In this document: positions 15,885-23,731 of the stretch, piece by piece
Layout: every line of letters starts with the position of its first letter
Position numbering within the stretch: position 1 is the first letter of the stretch
DNA from: Bin87 sp034423595
GTDB taxonomy: Bacteria; Chloroflexota; Dehalococcoidia; Lucifugimonadales; UBA3495
Assembly: GCA_965207025.1 (NCBI GenBank)
Contig: OZ242258.1
Location: 3,286,001 to 3,350,000, forward strand
DNA: 64,000 nt
Direction of reading: 5' to 3'
Program-made: the position numbers and the translations under genes
Notes under the pieces: model-generated
Database searches by the model: none
What the model was told of the DNA's origin: nothing
What the model saw: only the letters and a program-made list of their open reading frames with translations

Positions 15885-16496
15885 ATGACTTCCGAGAACG
15901 AACCCACCATCCAAAGCCTGGCCGAAGGACAACAGAAGTTGGCCGAAGGGCTGCAAAACTTGACCGTTCTGGTCACAGACTTCATCGACGAGCAGCGCCA
16001 GTTCAACGAGCGCGTTGACCGCCGCTTCGAACGTGTTGACCGCCGCCTTGACACAATACAAGGCGACATCGCGGAGGTAAAAGGCGGCCACGCTCGCACG
16101 GAAACTATCCGACGCGCCGACGTCATCGCATCGGGGTTGAACCTGATCTTCGAGCGGACACTCTCCGCCGGCGAGTTAGAGGACATGGTTCGTGAAAATT
16201 CGGACACCGGTGTCGCCAGAAACGAACTGGAAAGCTTTGCGAAAGCCGACCTGGTGATAAAGGCAAAAGACAACTCGTTCCTCACCAACTACATTGCAGT
16301 CGAAATATCCTACACTGCCGACCGACGCGATACGAACCGAACGGCCAGGAACGCAAGTCTGTTGGCCAAGTTCACCCGCCGCCCATCGCACCCCGTAATC
16401 GCCAGTGTCAGAAATGATTACGATGTACAGAGTCTGATTGCGAACGGGGCTGTCCACTGGTACGAAATTCCGCTGCGGAGTTTGCAGGCGGAGTGA
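15885..16496 (+). CDS. Coiled-coil protein with PD-(D/E)XK-like C-terminal domain
   Basis: 203 residues. Residues 5-65 form a coiled coil (LAEGQQKLAEGLQNL..., FIDEQRQFNERVDRRFERVD). The C-terminal part contains AKADLVIKAKD, NYIAVEISYTADRRDTNRT and ends HWYEIPLRSL. The order Asp, then a strand with E-x-S, fits degenerate PD-(D/E)XK nuclease-like families found in archaea and bacteria next to coiled coils. The same protein family appears at 49264-50340 and at the right window edge, where the N-terminal domain and coil length differ. The start has only weak ribosome-binding signals. Confidence 0.7.
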   Translation: MTSENEPTIQSLAEGQQKLAEGLQNLTVLVTDFIDEQRQFNERVDRRFERVDRRLDTIQGDIAEVKGGHARTETIRRADVIASGLNLIFERTLSAGELEDMVRENSDTGVARNELESFAKADLVIKAKDNSFLTNYIAVEISYTADRRDTNRTARNASLLAKFTRRPSHPVIASVRNDYDVQSLIANGAVHWYEIPLRSLQAE

Positions 16497-16509
16497 GCCT
16501 CAACCTTGA

Positions 16510-16539
16510 TTGACGCCGTTACCCCAATTTGCGTAAAAT
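16510..16539 (+). promoter_or_regulatory. Promoter of the IscA-like gene
   Basis: TTGACG at 16510-16515, 18-nt spacer, TAAAAT at 16534-16539, 40 nt before the ATG at 16579. Confidence 0.55.
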
Positions 16540-16578
16540 CAAACCATCAACCAACCCTTGCAGGGAGGTTCCTGTCAT

Positions 16579-16935
16579 ATGCCCATTACCCAGAACGGCG
16601 TCGAGCTTACCGTGGAGATTTCCGAGAAGGCCGCCGAGAAGATCAAGTACTTTGCCCACAAAGAGGGCATCACCGACAACATTGGCCTGCGCGTCGCCGT
16701 CAAGGGCGGCGGCTGCTCCGGCCTCACCTATGACCTCAACATCACCGACCAGGAACGCGAGTCCGACAAGATCGTCGAGCAGTACGGCGTCAAGGTGATG
16801 GTGGACAAGAAATCCTACATCTACCTGGTTGGCACACAGCTGGACTTCTCGGACGGACTCAACGGCAAGGGCTTCGTGTTCGAGAACCCCAACGCCAAGA
16901 AAGCCTGCGGGTGCGGCACCTCGTTTGCCGTCTGA
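16579..16935 (+). CDS. IscA/ErpA-type iron-sulfur carrier protein
   Basis: 118 residues of the HesB/IscA family, which delivers [4Fe-4S] or [2Fe-2S] clusters to apo-proteins. All three ligand Cys are present: Cys46 in GGGCSGLTY and Cys110/Cys112 in CGCGTSF. CAGGGAGGT upstream fixes the start at 16579. The YgfZ/IBA57-like gene follows with a 70-nt gap holding a class A palindrome; A-type carriers and IBA57 act together in [4Fe-4S] maturation in mitochondria, so the neighbourhood supports the same job. A shorter selenium-containing relative is encoded at 26668. Confidence 0.95.
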   Translation: MPITQNGVELTVEISEKAAEKIKYFAHKEGITDNIGLRVAVKGGGCSGLTYDLNITDQERESDKIVEQYGVKVMVDKKSYIYLVGTQLDFSDGLNGKGFVFENPNAKKACGCGTSFAV

Positions 16936-16962
16936 CACGCGGCTCACCATATTTCCGATGGC

Positions 16963-16991
16963 GTAGGGGCGGGTTTGAAACCCGCCCCTAC
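16963..16991. repeat. REP palindrome, class A
   Basis: Perfect arms between the IscA-like and YgfZ-like genes; its position within a likely operon would place a strong RNA hairpin between the two messages. Confidence 0.92.
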
Positions 16992-17005
16992 TAATTGCGA
17001 GGTCC

Positions 17006-18028
17006 ATGATGACTACCACCGCCACGATAGATACCCACACCGCTGAGGAGTTCCGCGCCGCCACGGAGCGGGCCGCCGTCTTTCCCAGCAACGCCGGTCG
17101 GCTCCGCCTCACCGGCGAGGACGCCCGCGACCTGCTGAACCGCCTCTCCACTAACCTGGTTGATCCGGCCGGCGCAGCCGGCGAGGTGGCCGTTACGGTG
17201 CTGACCAGCGACCGGGGACGGATCGTTGACCTGGTGTACGTGATCCACCGCGACGACCACCAGCTGATGCTCACCAGCCCGGGCCAGCAGCAGAACGTCA
17301 TCGAGTTCCTGGACAAGTACACCATCATGGAAGACCTGGAGGTTGAGGACGTAACCGGCGACACGGCGATGCTGACGATTACGGGGCCGGAGGCGAGCGC
17401 AATTCTGGATAGCGTTGATGGCATCGACGGGATGCGCATAGCGCTGCCGGCCGACGCGGAGCGTCCCGCCACCTACCAGTTGATATGCTCCGACCGCGAC
17501 ACCGCCAACCAGGTACGAACGGCGCTTGAATCCGCCGGTGCCGTGAGCATCAGCGCGCCCACCGCCGAAGCGCTTCGGATCGCCAGCGGGCAGCCGGCCT
17601 ACGGTTCCGAGATGAGCGACACCTACAACCCGCTGGAGGCCGGCCTGATCGGCGCAATCGATTTCCACAAGGGCTGCTACATCGGCCAGGAGGTCATCGC
17701 CCGCCTGGACACCTACCACAAGGTGCAGAAATACCTGGTGACGCTGCGTTTTGAATCGGACGGCGGCGACGTGTCGGAGGTTGCGTCGGCGCTGCCGGGC
17801 GCGCGGCTCAACGACGCGGCCGGCGACGCGATGGGACTGGTGACCTCGGCAACCGTCATTCCAACGGCGGACGGGCCAGACCTGATCGGCCTGGGCTACG
17901 TGCGCACTCGCGCGGTGGAGATTGGCGGACGGCTCAGCGTAGCGTCGGGCGACGCTGACGGGTTGAGCGCGGTGATCACGGCGCAGCCGCTGCTGTTCGG
18001 AGGAGAGAAGCCTGGGCCGGGCGGGTAG
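17006..18028 (+). CDS. ygfZ: YgfZ/IBA57-like folate-binding Fe-S protein
   Basis: 340 residues of the GcvT-like fold. The family signature KGCYIGQEVIARLDTYHKVQK is present around residues 222-242 (seen as KGCYIGQEV), the feature that separates YgfZ/IBA57 from true aminomethyltransferases. YgfZ uses tetrahydrofolate and supports assembly or repair of certain [4Fe-4S] enzymes. Early residues FRAATERAAVFPSNAGRLRL give the expected folate-binding start. GCGAGG precedes tandem ATG codons at 17006/17009. Its place after the IscA-like gene fits a shared Fe-S role. Confidence 0.9.
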   Translation: MMTTTATIDTHTAEEFRAATERAAVFPSNAGRLRLTGEDARDLLNRLSTNLVDPAGAAGEVAVTVLTSDRGRIVDLVYVIHRDDHQLMLTSPGQQQNVIEFLDKYTIMEDLEVEDVTGDTAMLTITGPEASAILDSVDGIDGMRIALPADAERPATYQLICSDRDTANQVRTALESAGAVSISAPTAEALRIASGQPAYGSEMSDTYNPLEAGLIGAIDFHKGCYIGQEVIARLDTYHKVQKYLVTLRFESDGGDVSEVASALPGARLNDAAGDAMGLVTSATVIPTADGPDLIGLGYVRTRAVEIGGRLSVASGDADGLSAVITAQPLLFGGEKPGPGG

Positions 18029-18050
18029 TCGGACGGGCTGCACCTGCAAA

Positions 18051-18389
18051 TCACTTTTCAGGACGCAACTTATCCAGCGTAAGGCTTTCTCCCTTGCGCC
18101 TGGCTTCGAGCCACCGTTGGAACGAGGCCGCGCTTTCGCCCGATGGCTGACCATGCAGGAGATTCTCAACGCTCACGTCCTCGTCCAGATCCGGCCAGTG
18201 AATACCCTCGCCGTTCCCGATTAGCTGCAAGTTATCCCGCTCGTTGGGCGTAGCGTCCAACAGCCGCGGATACCAGGCTAAAGGCACTGATATTGTCCGG
18301 CCATCACTGAGATCGGCGGTAAGCGTGTCATCAGTAGCCGTCACAGTGGTGGCCAATGGGACGCCCAAACTAACCGTTGAAATAGTCAT
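18051..18389 (-). CDS. DUF2442 protein
   Basis: 112 residues with the DUF2442 core ATDDTLTADLSDGRTISVPLAWYPRLLDA (seen as LSDGRTISVPLAWYPRL) and GIHWPDLDEDVSVENLL. DUF2442 proteins are small, possibly DNA-binding, and are commonly encoded with DUF4160 proteins. Its start overlaps the upstream DUF4160 gene by 20 nt. Together the two form a toxin-antitoxin-like pair at the end of the obg-nadD-pyrE operon; which one would be toxic is not known. Confidence 0.82.
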   Translation of the reverse strand: MTISTVSLGVPLATTVTATDDTLTADLSDGRTISVPLAWYPRLLDATPNERDNLQLIGNGEGIHWPDLDEDVSVENLLHGQPSGESAASFQRWLEARRKGESLTLDKLRPEK

Positions 18390-18615
18390 ACCATGCCTCC
18401 AACAACGTTTCCCGGTTGGCCTCTACTACTGACTGAATCCTGCGAATATCTGCGCGCCTGAACCCGCCGCTTCTGGCCAATCTTACCGGATTCAACCAGA
18501 ATTTGGCTATTAGATTATCGCGAGACACGTGGACGTGTTCGGGTTCAGCCCGGTCTCCGGCATAGAAGGAAAAGCGGTACGGCCCGACTCTCAATACAGT
18601 GGGCATAGTTACCAT
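18370..18615 (-). CDS. DUF4160 protein
   Basis: 81 residues matching DUF4160: MPTVLRVGPYRFSFYAGD, EPEHVHVSRDNLIAKFWL and a helical tail ending EAWYDYFNG. The compact strand-rich fold and the E-P-x-H-V-H motif are typical. The start is either 18615 or the second Met at 18606; at 18615 it overlaps the pyrE stop. Function unknown; the DUF2442 partner follows with overlap. Confidence 0.8.
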   Translation of the reverse strand: MVTMPTVLRVGPYRFSFYAGDRAEPEHVHVSRDNLIAKFWLNPVRLARSGGFRRADIRRIQSVVEANRETLLEAWYDYFNG

Positions 18616-19196
18616 CCGGCGGAGCTGTCAACGGTTATCCGGCCATCCTCGCCGGCGGTGAGGAGGCAGGCGAATTGGTAGCCGCGTTCGCGGATGGCGT
18701 CGCTGCCGCCCTCGTTGCGGTCCAGGGCCGCCAGCACCAACCCGATCTTGTATCCGGCCTCCTCCGCCGCGTCGATGGCGTGGAACAGCGACCCGCCGGT
18801 GGTGCAGGCGTCATCGACGATGGCCACGGACGCGCCGGCCGGCGGCAGCGGCCCCTCGATCATCTGCCCCATGCCATAGCCCTTGGCCTCCTTACGCACG
18901 ATGAACGCCGGCATGGGCGTACCCTGCTGCCAGGATGCCGTGGCCACCGCCGTCACGATGGGGTCGGCCCCCAGCGTCGGGCCGCCCACGGCCTCGACGC
19001 CGGCGTCGGTGAGCAGGGGCAGCAGCGCATGACCCAGCAGGTAGGCCCCCTCCGGATCCAGGCTCAGCAAGCGCCCATCGAAGTAGTAGGAACTCTTGCG
19101 TCCCGATGAGAGGGTAAAGTCGCCGTAGCGGATTGCGCCCCGTTCCAGCGCAAGTTCTAGAAGCCTGTCTGCCATTTCCCCCCGGTTGGTTGTCAT
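18609..19196 (-). CDS. pyrE: Orotate phosphoribosyltransferase
   Basis: 195 residues. Converts orotate and PRPP to orotidine 5'-phosphate in pyrimidine synthesis. The PRPP-binding motif VAIVDDACTTGGS (about 123-135) is complete; SSGRKSSYYFDGRLLSL and PAFIVRKEAKGYGMG match bacterial PyrE. The ATG at 19196 lies 20 nt after nadD. The stop overlaps the DUF4160 start. Third gene of the obg-nadD-pyrE operon. Confidence 0.95.
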   Translation of the reverse strand: MTTNRGEMADRLLELALERGAIRYGDFTLSSGRKSSYYFDGRLLSLDPEGAYLLGHALLPLLTDAGVEAVGGPTLGADPIVTAVATASWQQGTPMPAFIVRKEAKGYGMGQMIEGPLPPAGASVAIVDDACTTGGSLFHAIDAAEEAGYKIGLVLAALDRNEGGSDAIRERGYQFACLLTAGEDGRITVDSSAGW

Positions 19197-19216
19197 TAGT
19201 TTCGCTCCCGTCAGAT

Positions 19217-19855
19217 TCAGTTGTGATACAGGCCATGTTGCCGGATGTATTCGGCAACCGGGTCGGGCAGCTGGTAGCGGACGGACTGGCCGGCGGACAG
19301 GATACGGCGCAGCTCCGACGCACTGAAATCGACGCGTGGGCCGCTAACCGATACCACGGCGCCGGATGCTGCCGCGTCCGGGAACCGTTCAGCCAATACG
19401 GCAACACCATCCTCAGGCCCTCCGGGCCGCTCGATGACCGCCAGGCGACACAGTTGGAGGATGCAATCGGGTTCCTTCCAGCGGTGGAACTGGTCAAGCA
19501 CGTCGGAACCGACGATGAAATAGAAGCCCGTGTCCCGGGGGTAGGAGGATCGCAGCTCTCGGAGAGTGTCCACGGTGTAGGACGCGCCGGTGCGCTGAAT
19601 CTCACAGTCCGACACGCAGAAGTCGGGGTTGTCGGCCACCGCCAGTTGCACCATGCACAGGCGGTCGGTCGCCGGAGTAATCCGTTGCCCCGACTTGAGC
19701 CAGGGTTCCCCGGCCGGCACGAAGAGGACCGACTCCAGCCCCAACGCTACACGGGCGGTTTCCGCGATCAGCAGGTGGCCGAGGTGGGGTGGATCGAAGG
19801 TGCCGCCCAGGATGCCGATGCGTCGGCTGGAATCGCCGTCCGCCACTAGAACCAC
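19217..19855 (-). CDS. nadD: Nicotinate-nucleotide adenylyltransferase
   Basis: 212 residues. Adenylylates nicotinate mononucleotide in NAD synthesis. The nucleotidyltransferase motif GGTFDPPHLGHL (17-28) and the late ISAxxLR-type motif as FSASELRRIL are present. Overlaps the obg stop by 10 nt if the start at 19855 is right, indicating coupled translation. The linkage obg-nadD is common in Gram-positive bacteria and Chloroflexota. Confidence 0.95.
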   Translation of the reverse strand: MVLVADGDSSRRIGILGGTFDPPHLGHLLIAETARVALGLESVLFVPAGEPWLKSGQRITPATDRLCMVQLAVADNPDFCVSDCEIQRTGASYTVDTLRELRSSYPRDTGFYFIVGSDVLDQFHRWKEPDCILQLCRLAVIERPGGPEDGVAVLAERFPDAAASGAVVSVSGPRVDFSASELRRILSAGQSVRYQLPDPVAEYIRQHGLYHN

Positions 19856-21162
19856 TCCAGCTCGGCGTTGCCGATGCGGATGGTGTCGCCCGGCTCAATG
19901 CCGGCTTCTTCGAGTTGGCGGGCAATCCCCAGGCGGGTCATTTCCCGCCAGAGTTGGAGCATGACCCGGTAGTCTCGCATGTCCGCGCGGCCGGTGAGGC
20001 TTTCCAAGCGTTCCGATTCGACCACGTAAACGTCTCCGTCGAGATAGAACCCCATGGGTGGACGTTGGCGTCGAGTGGTATCCCCTATTGCGACTACGGG
20101 TTCACCCTCCCATTCGGACTCGTCCAGGCCCGTGCGCGGAGCCTCGGAAAGGATGCCGGCCAGCTGCCCCAAGAGCCCATCCACGCCCTCCCCGGACACC
20201 GCCGATATGAAGTGGATGGGAGTATCTTCGGGAGCGGATGGGTATTCATTCATGCCGGCGATGGCGTTGCGCAATTCCTCCTCGATGACATCGCGGAGTT
20301 CGTAGGTTTCGGTGGTGTCGAGCTTGCTGACAGCCAGGACCTGGGGCTTGGCGGCGAGCATAGGGCTGAACTCGAGCAGCTCGCGGTTGAGCATCACAAA
20401 GTCGCCGGCGGGGTCGTCGGACTGCCCGTCGATCAGGTGGACATAGACCCGGGCGCGTTCAGCGTGGCGCAGGAACTGGTGGCCTAATCCGATGCCGCGG
20501 TGCGCGCCTTCCAACAGGCCGGGAATCTCCATCATCACGAAGTCCTGCCCGCCATGAGTCACCACGCCCAGCACCGGCTCCACGGTGGTGAAGGGGTAGT
20601 CGGCCACCTTGGGTTTGGCGGCGGAGCACCTTGAGATCAGGGTGGACTTGCCGGCGTTGGGCTTGGCCAGCAGGCCGACGTCGGCCAGGAGCTTTAATTC
20701 CAGCCAGAGGACCGAAAAATCGCCCTTCTTGCCCGACTCAGACAGCATCGGTTCCTGGTTGGTCGAGGAAACGAACCGGGCATTGCCCCAACCGCCCTGG
20801 CCACCTTGCGCGATGAGGACGGGCTGCTCGGATGTAATGTCGGCGAGGAAGTCCTTGCTGCCGTCGGGGTTCATGCGCCAGACCACGGTTCCCATGGGAA
20901 CAGGTATGTGCCGATCCTTCCCGTTTCCGCCGCGCTGGTTCTTGCCCTTGCCGTGGGCTCCACGCTCCAGATAAAAGGTGCTATTGAACTTGAGGTGCAG
21001 CAGGGTGTTAATGGAGTTGTCGCCTACGATGTAGGCACTGCCGCCATCGCCACCATCACCGCCATCCGGTCCACCACGGGGCTGGTACTTGAGGCGGAGG
21101 AAACTGATGCAGCCATCACCTCCGTTTCCGGCTTTGACGTTGATTCTTACGGTGTCAATCAT
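19846..21162 (-). CDS. obg: GTPase Obg/CgtA with OCT domain
   Basis: 438 residues: glycine-rich Obg fold (1-157), G domain, and C-terminal OCT domain of the Gram-positive type. Acts in ribosome assembly and stress control. G1 is KPNAGKST and G2 DYPFTT. G3 reads EIPGLLEGAH where most Obg proteins have D-x-P-G, and G4 reads SKLD instead of NKxD; both are conservative but unusual. The G5 motif ISAVSGEG is normal. First gene of an operon with nadD and pyrE. In the 245 nt upstream (21163-21407) only a weak TATGAT (minus strand, 21194-21199) is seen. Confidence 0.95.
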   Translation of the reverse strand: MIDTVRINVKAGNGGDGCISFLRLKYQPRGGPDGGDGGDGGSAYIVGDNSINTLLHLKFNSTFYLERGAHGKGKNQRGGNGKDRHIPVPMGTVVWRMNPDGSKDFLADITSEQPVLIAQGGQGGWGNARFVSSTNQEPMLSESGKKGDFSVLWLELKLLADVGLLAKPNAGKSTLISRCSAAKPKVADYPFTTVEPVLGVVTHGGQDFVMMEIPGLLEGAHRGIGLGHQFLRHAERARVYVHLIDGQSDDPAGDFVMLNRELLEFSPMLAAKPQVLAVSKLDTTETYELRDVIEEELRNAIAGMNEYPSAPEDTPIHFISAVSGEGVDGLLGQLAGILSEAPRTGLDESEWEGEPVVAIGDTTRRQRPPMGFYLDGDVYVVESERLESLTGRADMRDYRVMLQLWREMTRLGIARQLEEAGIEPGDTIRIGNAELEWF

Positions 21163-21407
21163 GATTTAAGGGTCTGCCTATAGGTAGGTAACAATCATAG
21201 TAAAGGCGTCGATGGCGTTGGCAACTAGCGTTACGCCGAGTGGAACATCGTTGGTAACCCGTTGACGGATATGCGAATTGCATGGCGTGGGACGTTGATA
21301 AAGAGGAAGCGAACTGATATGCTATACGAGCAATTGGCCGGCGTTGGCTGCTGTCAACGGCAGTGCTGGAATTATGCACGGAACTGTTAACGCCATGTAA
21401 TAGTATA

Positions 21408-21824
21408 TCAACCGCTTGTCAACGAGTTATCAACGGTATCAAGGTATTCAGCAAGGGATATAACTCTGGTATTACCGATGCGTTGCAGCGCGAGCATGGC
21501 GCGGTCGCCGGTTACGATAAGATCGGCGCCTGCGACCAGGGCGCATTCTAGGATGCGATTGTCAGGTTCGTCGGCGAGGATGTGGAGGGTTTGGGTGGGC
21601 GCAACGAAGTGGGTGTTCCGTTCCATCCATGCGATAACTATTGCTAACTCATCGTCGTTTCTGCCGAATTTTTCCGACAGGACTCTGAGCAACTCGTCAA
21701 CGATATGCTGTGATACGAATAGAGTATCAACGTTGGCGACAATTTTGGCCAATGCAACCGCGGCGCGTCCCGTCGGCCTGGTGAAACCCGATACGAACAC
21801 ATTAGTATCGAAGGTGACATTCAC
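21408..21824 (-). CDS. PIN-domain toxin
   Basis: 138 residues of the PIN family of toxin-like ribonucleases (the COG1569-type group). Acidic positions: Asp6 in TFDTNVF, Glu in VDELLRVL, and the D-D pair in ALVAGADLIVTGDRAML. Cleaves RNA in characterised relatives. Its start overlaps the antitoxin stop (ATGA). The stop codon is followed by the obg upstream region. Confidence 0.85.
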   Translation of the reverse strand: MNVTFDTNVFVSGFTRPTGRAAVALAKIVANVDTLFVSQHIVDELLRVLSEKFGRNDDELAIVIAWMERNTHFVAPTQTLHILADEPDNRILECALVAGADLIVTGDRAMLALQRIGNTRVISLAEYLDTVDNSLTSG

Positions 21825-22063
21825 GATTCAAGATACCGGAAGAGGTCTTCTTCACTATAGATGCCCAGTTCTTCCGCGCGTTGACTCCAATAGCTCTGTA
21901 TTCGTTTCAGATCTCTCATGCCGCGCTCTTTCCGCAGCTTCCATAGCGCGTCCACGATGAACTCCTCTGGCGTCTTGCCCTCGTCCTCGGCATAGCGCTT
22001 GATAGTGTGCGCTAAATCATGCCGCAGGGAGATGGTCAACTCTACGTCGTCGGTATTGATCAT
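21821..22063 (-). CDS. RHH-type antitoxin
   Basis: 80 residues. An N-terminal ribbon-helix-helix (VELTISLRHDLAHTIKRYA, then GKTPEEFIVDALWK) for DNA binding, followed by an acidic helical tail that would cover the toxin. GAGGAGGT 7 nt before the ATG at 22063 gives strong initiation, in contrast to the weak signal of the coupled toxin, as expected for antitoxin excess. Confidence 0.85.
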   Translation of the reverse strand: MINTDDVELTISLRHDLAHTIKRYAEDEGKTPEEFIVDALWKLRKERGMRDLKRIQSYWSQRAEELGIYSEEDLFRYLES

Positions 22064-22091
22064 GGCTATAACCTCCTCTGAAAATCAGGCC

Positions 22092-22970
22092 CTATGGCAA
22101 AGGATGGCCCACCTGCGCGTTGTACCAGTCCAGGATCTGGCTGCCGGTCCAGAAGGTTACGCCTTCCTGCTGGGTGATGTGCTCGACGAGGCTGCGGAAG
22201 TGGCCGATGCGATGGGCCGCGCCGGTGATGTAGGGGTGCATGGAGATGGCAAAGACGCGGGCGTTGTCCTCGCCCTCGGCCAGCATCACGTCCAGCACGT
22301 CTTTGGTGCGGTTGAACAGTTCGGGGGCGGAGTGGTGCTGCACCAGGTAGATTGGGATGTCGTTGAGTTCGACGGTGTAGGGCAGGGCGACCAGCCGGCC
22401 CGACTTGACCTTCAGCTCGTAGGGCTGGTCGTCGTTGACCCAGTCGGCGACGTACTCGATGCCCTCCTCGGCCAGGATGTCGGGGGTGTCGTAAGTTTCG
22501 GCGAGGCCGGGGCCCATCCAGCCGCGCGGGGCATTGCCGCTGAACTCGCGGATCACCTCGATGGTCTTGCGGATGGTGGCGCGCTCGTCGGGTTCCCGGT
22601 GCAGCACCTGCTGGATATAGCCGTGGCCCAGCAGTTCCCAGCCGCTGTCCAGGCACGACTGCACCATCTGCGGGTATTCCTCGCAGACGGCAGCGTTGAG
22701 GCTGATGGTGCAGGGCAGGTTGAAGTCGTTGAGGATGCGTTTCATGCGCCAGAACCCCACGCGCATCCCGTAGTCGTACCACGAGTAGTTGGGGATGTCG
22801 GGCGACACCGCCGCGCCCTGAGGCGAGGGCAGCACGGTGCGGGCCATGGGCTGGCTGATGTCCCATTCCTCCACGTTGATGATGAACCAGACGGCCACCT
22901 TCGCCCCGTCGGGCAAGGTCAGCCGGGGCCGGTCGAAAATGGAGGAGAATTCAGCGCGTGGGTTGGGCAT
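22092..22970 (-). CDS. Polysaccharide deacetylase family protein (PuuE/allantoinase-like)
   Basis: 292 residues of the NodB-like deacetylase fold. The region VAVWFIINVEEWD, the motif CTISLNAAVCEEYPQM, and GHGYIQQVLH with the metal His pair at GHGYIQ resemble PuuE-type enzymes that act on small ureides or amides rather than on polysaccharide. GGAGGCC precedes the ATG at 22970. A longer reading to 23003 starts within the CATTGCGAG repeat and is less likely. The gene begins just beside that repeat. Confidence 0.85.
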   Translation of the reverse strand: MPNPRAEFSSIFDRPRLTLPDGAKVAVWFIINVEEWDISQPMARTVLPSPQGAAVSPDIPNYSWYDYGMRVGFWRMKRILNDFNLPCTISLNAAVCEEYPQMVQSCLDSGWELLGHGYIQQVLHREPDERATIRKTIEVIREFSGNAPRGWMGPGLAETYDTPDILAEEGIEYVADWVNDDQPYELKVKSGRLVALPYTVELNDIPIYLVQHHSAPELFNRTKDVLDVMLAEGEDNARVFAISMHPYITGAAHRIGHFRSLVEHITQQEGVTFWTGSQILDWYNAQVGHPLP

Positions 22971-22998
22971 GGGATGGGCCTCCGGAAACAGGGGAACT

Positions 22999-23087
22999 GT
23001 CATTGCGAGGAGTGAAGCGACGTGGCAATCTCGCTTCTACGAGAACTCCGTTACTTAGCGGGATTGCCGCGCTTCGCTCGCAATGAC
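22999..23087. repeat. CATTGCGAG-type dispersed palindromic repeat, copy 1
   Basis: 89 bp; outer arms GTCATTGCGAG / CTCGCAATGAC, inner complementary arms around GTGGCAATCTCGC / GCGGGATTGCCGC. Located between the divergent ends of the deacetylase start and the GlcG-like gene stop. Confidence 0.9.
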
Positions 23088-23107
23088 AAATTGGGTCGAA
23101 CGGAACG

Positions 23108-23527
23108 CTACAGCCCCATCGCCTGCATTCCCAGCCGGGCCAGGTCCTCGTCTTCCTGGGCGGTTAGGCCGCTGACGCCGATGGCTCCCAGCACCAGGTC
23201 GGTTTCAGGATCGCGGACAACCACTGCGCCCTGGACTGCTACCAGTTGTGGATCGCCGAAGTCGGCTATGTTGCGGCCCTCGTTCTTGAGGCGCTGGGCG
23301 TAGGCGTCGGAGTCGGAGCCGGACATGGCGGAGGTGTAAGCCTTGCTGACGGCCATGCGCTGGGGCAGGGCGCGGCAGTTGTCCATGCGGGCGTAGCTGA
23401 GCAGCTTGGCATCGGCGTCAACGATGGCGATGGCCAGCGGGCGGTCGGGTTCCTGCTGGGCCTGGTCCAGCATGGCGTTCATGGCGTTGCGAACCTGGCT
23501 GAGGCTGAGGGTTGGCCGTTGGTACAT
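23108..23527 (-). CDS. GlcG/HbpS (DUF336) family protein
   Basis: 139 residues. Typical pattern: LAIAIVDADAKLLSYARMDNC, then VSKAYTSAMSG, then LVAVQGAVVVRDPETDLVLGAIGVSG. GlcG/HbpS proteins bind heme or small ligands; some are metabolic-operon accessory proteins. GGAGGCG precedes the ATG at 23527. No partner enzyme is adjacent on the same strand. Confidence 0.88.
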   Translation of the reverse strand: MYQRPTLSLSQVRNAMNAMLDQAQQEPDRPLAIAIVDADAKLLSYARMDNCRALPQRMAVSKAYTSAMSGSDSDAYAQRLKNEGRNIADFGDPQLVAVQGAVVVRDPETDLVLGAIGVSGLTAQEDEDLARLGMQAMGL

Positions 23528-23731
23528 GGGGGCGCCTCCTTGGGATTTGATGGGACGGCGGGATGGAATGGATTGACGCCGGCATTGTACACACGGGCGA
23601 TGTTGGGCGGCAATGAGGAACGTCCTGGTTTGCCGCTCTCTGCCGGGTGCGCTATACTCGCTGCACTTTCAAATCCTTCTTGCTTCGCCCGGATTTGCCC
23701 TTGCGGTGAGCCGCGGCGGGAGGCTTTCCCT

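Noticed and set aside
17006..18028. Aminomethyltransferase GcvT of the glycine cleavage system
   Set aside because: The KGCYIGQEV signature and shorter length mark YgfZ/IBA57, and no gcvH or gcvP is nearby.
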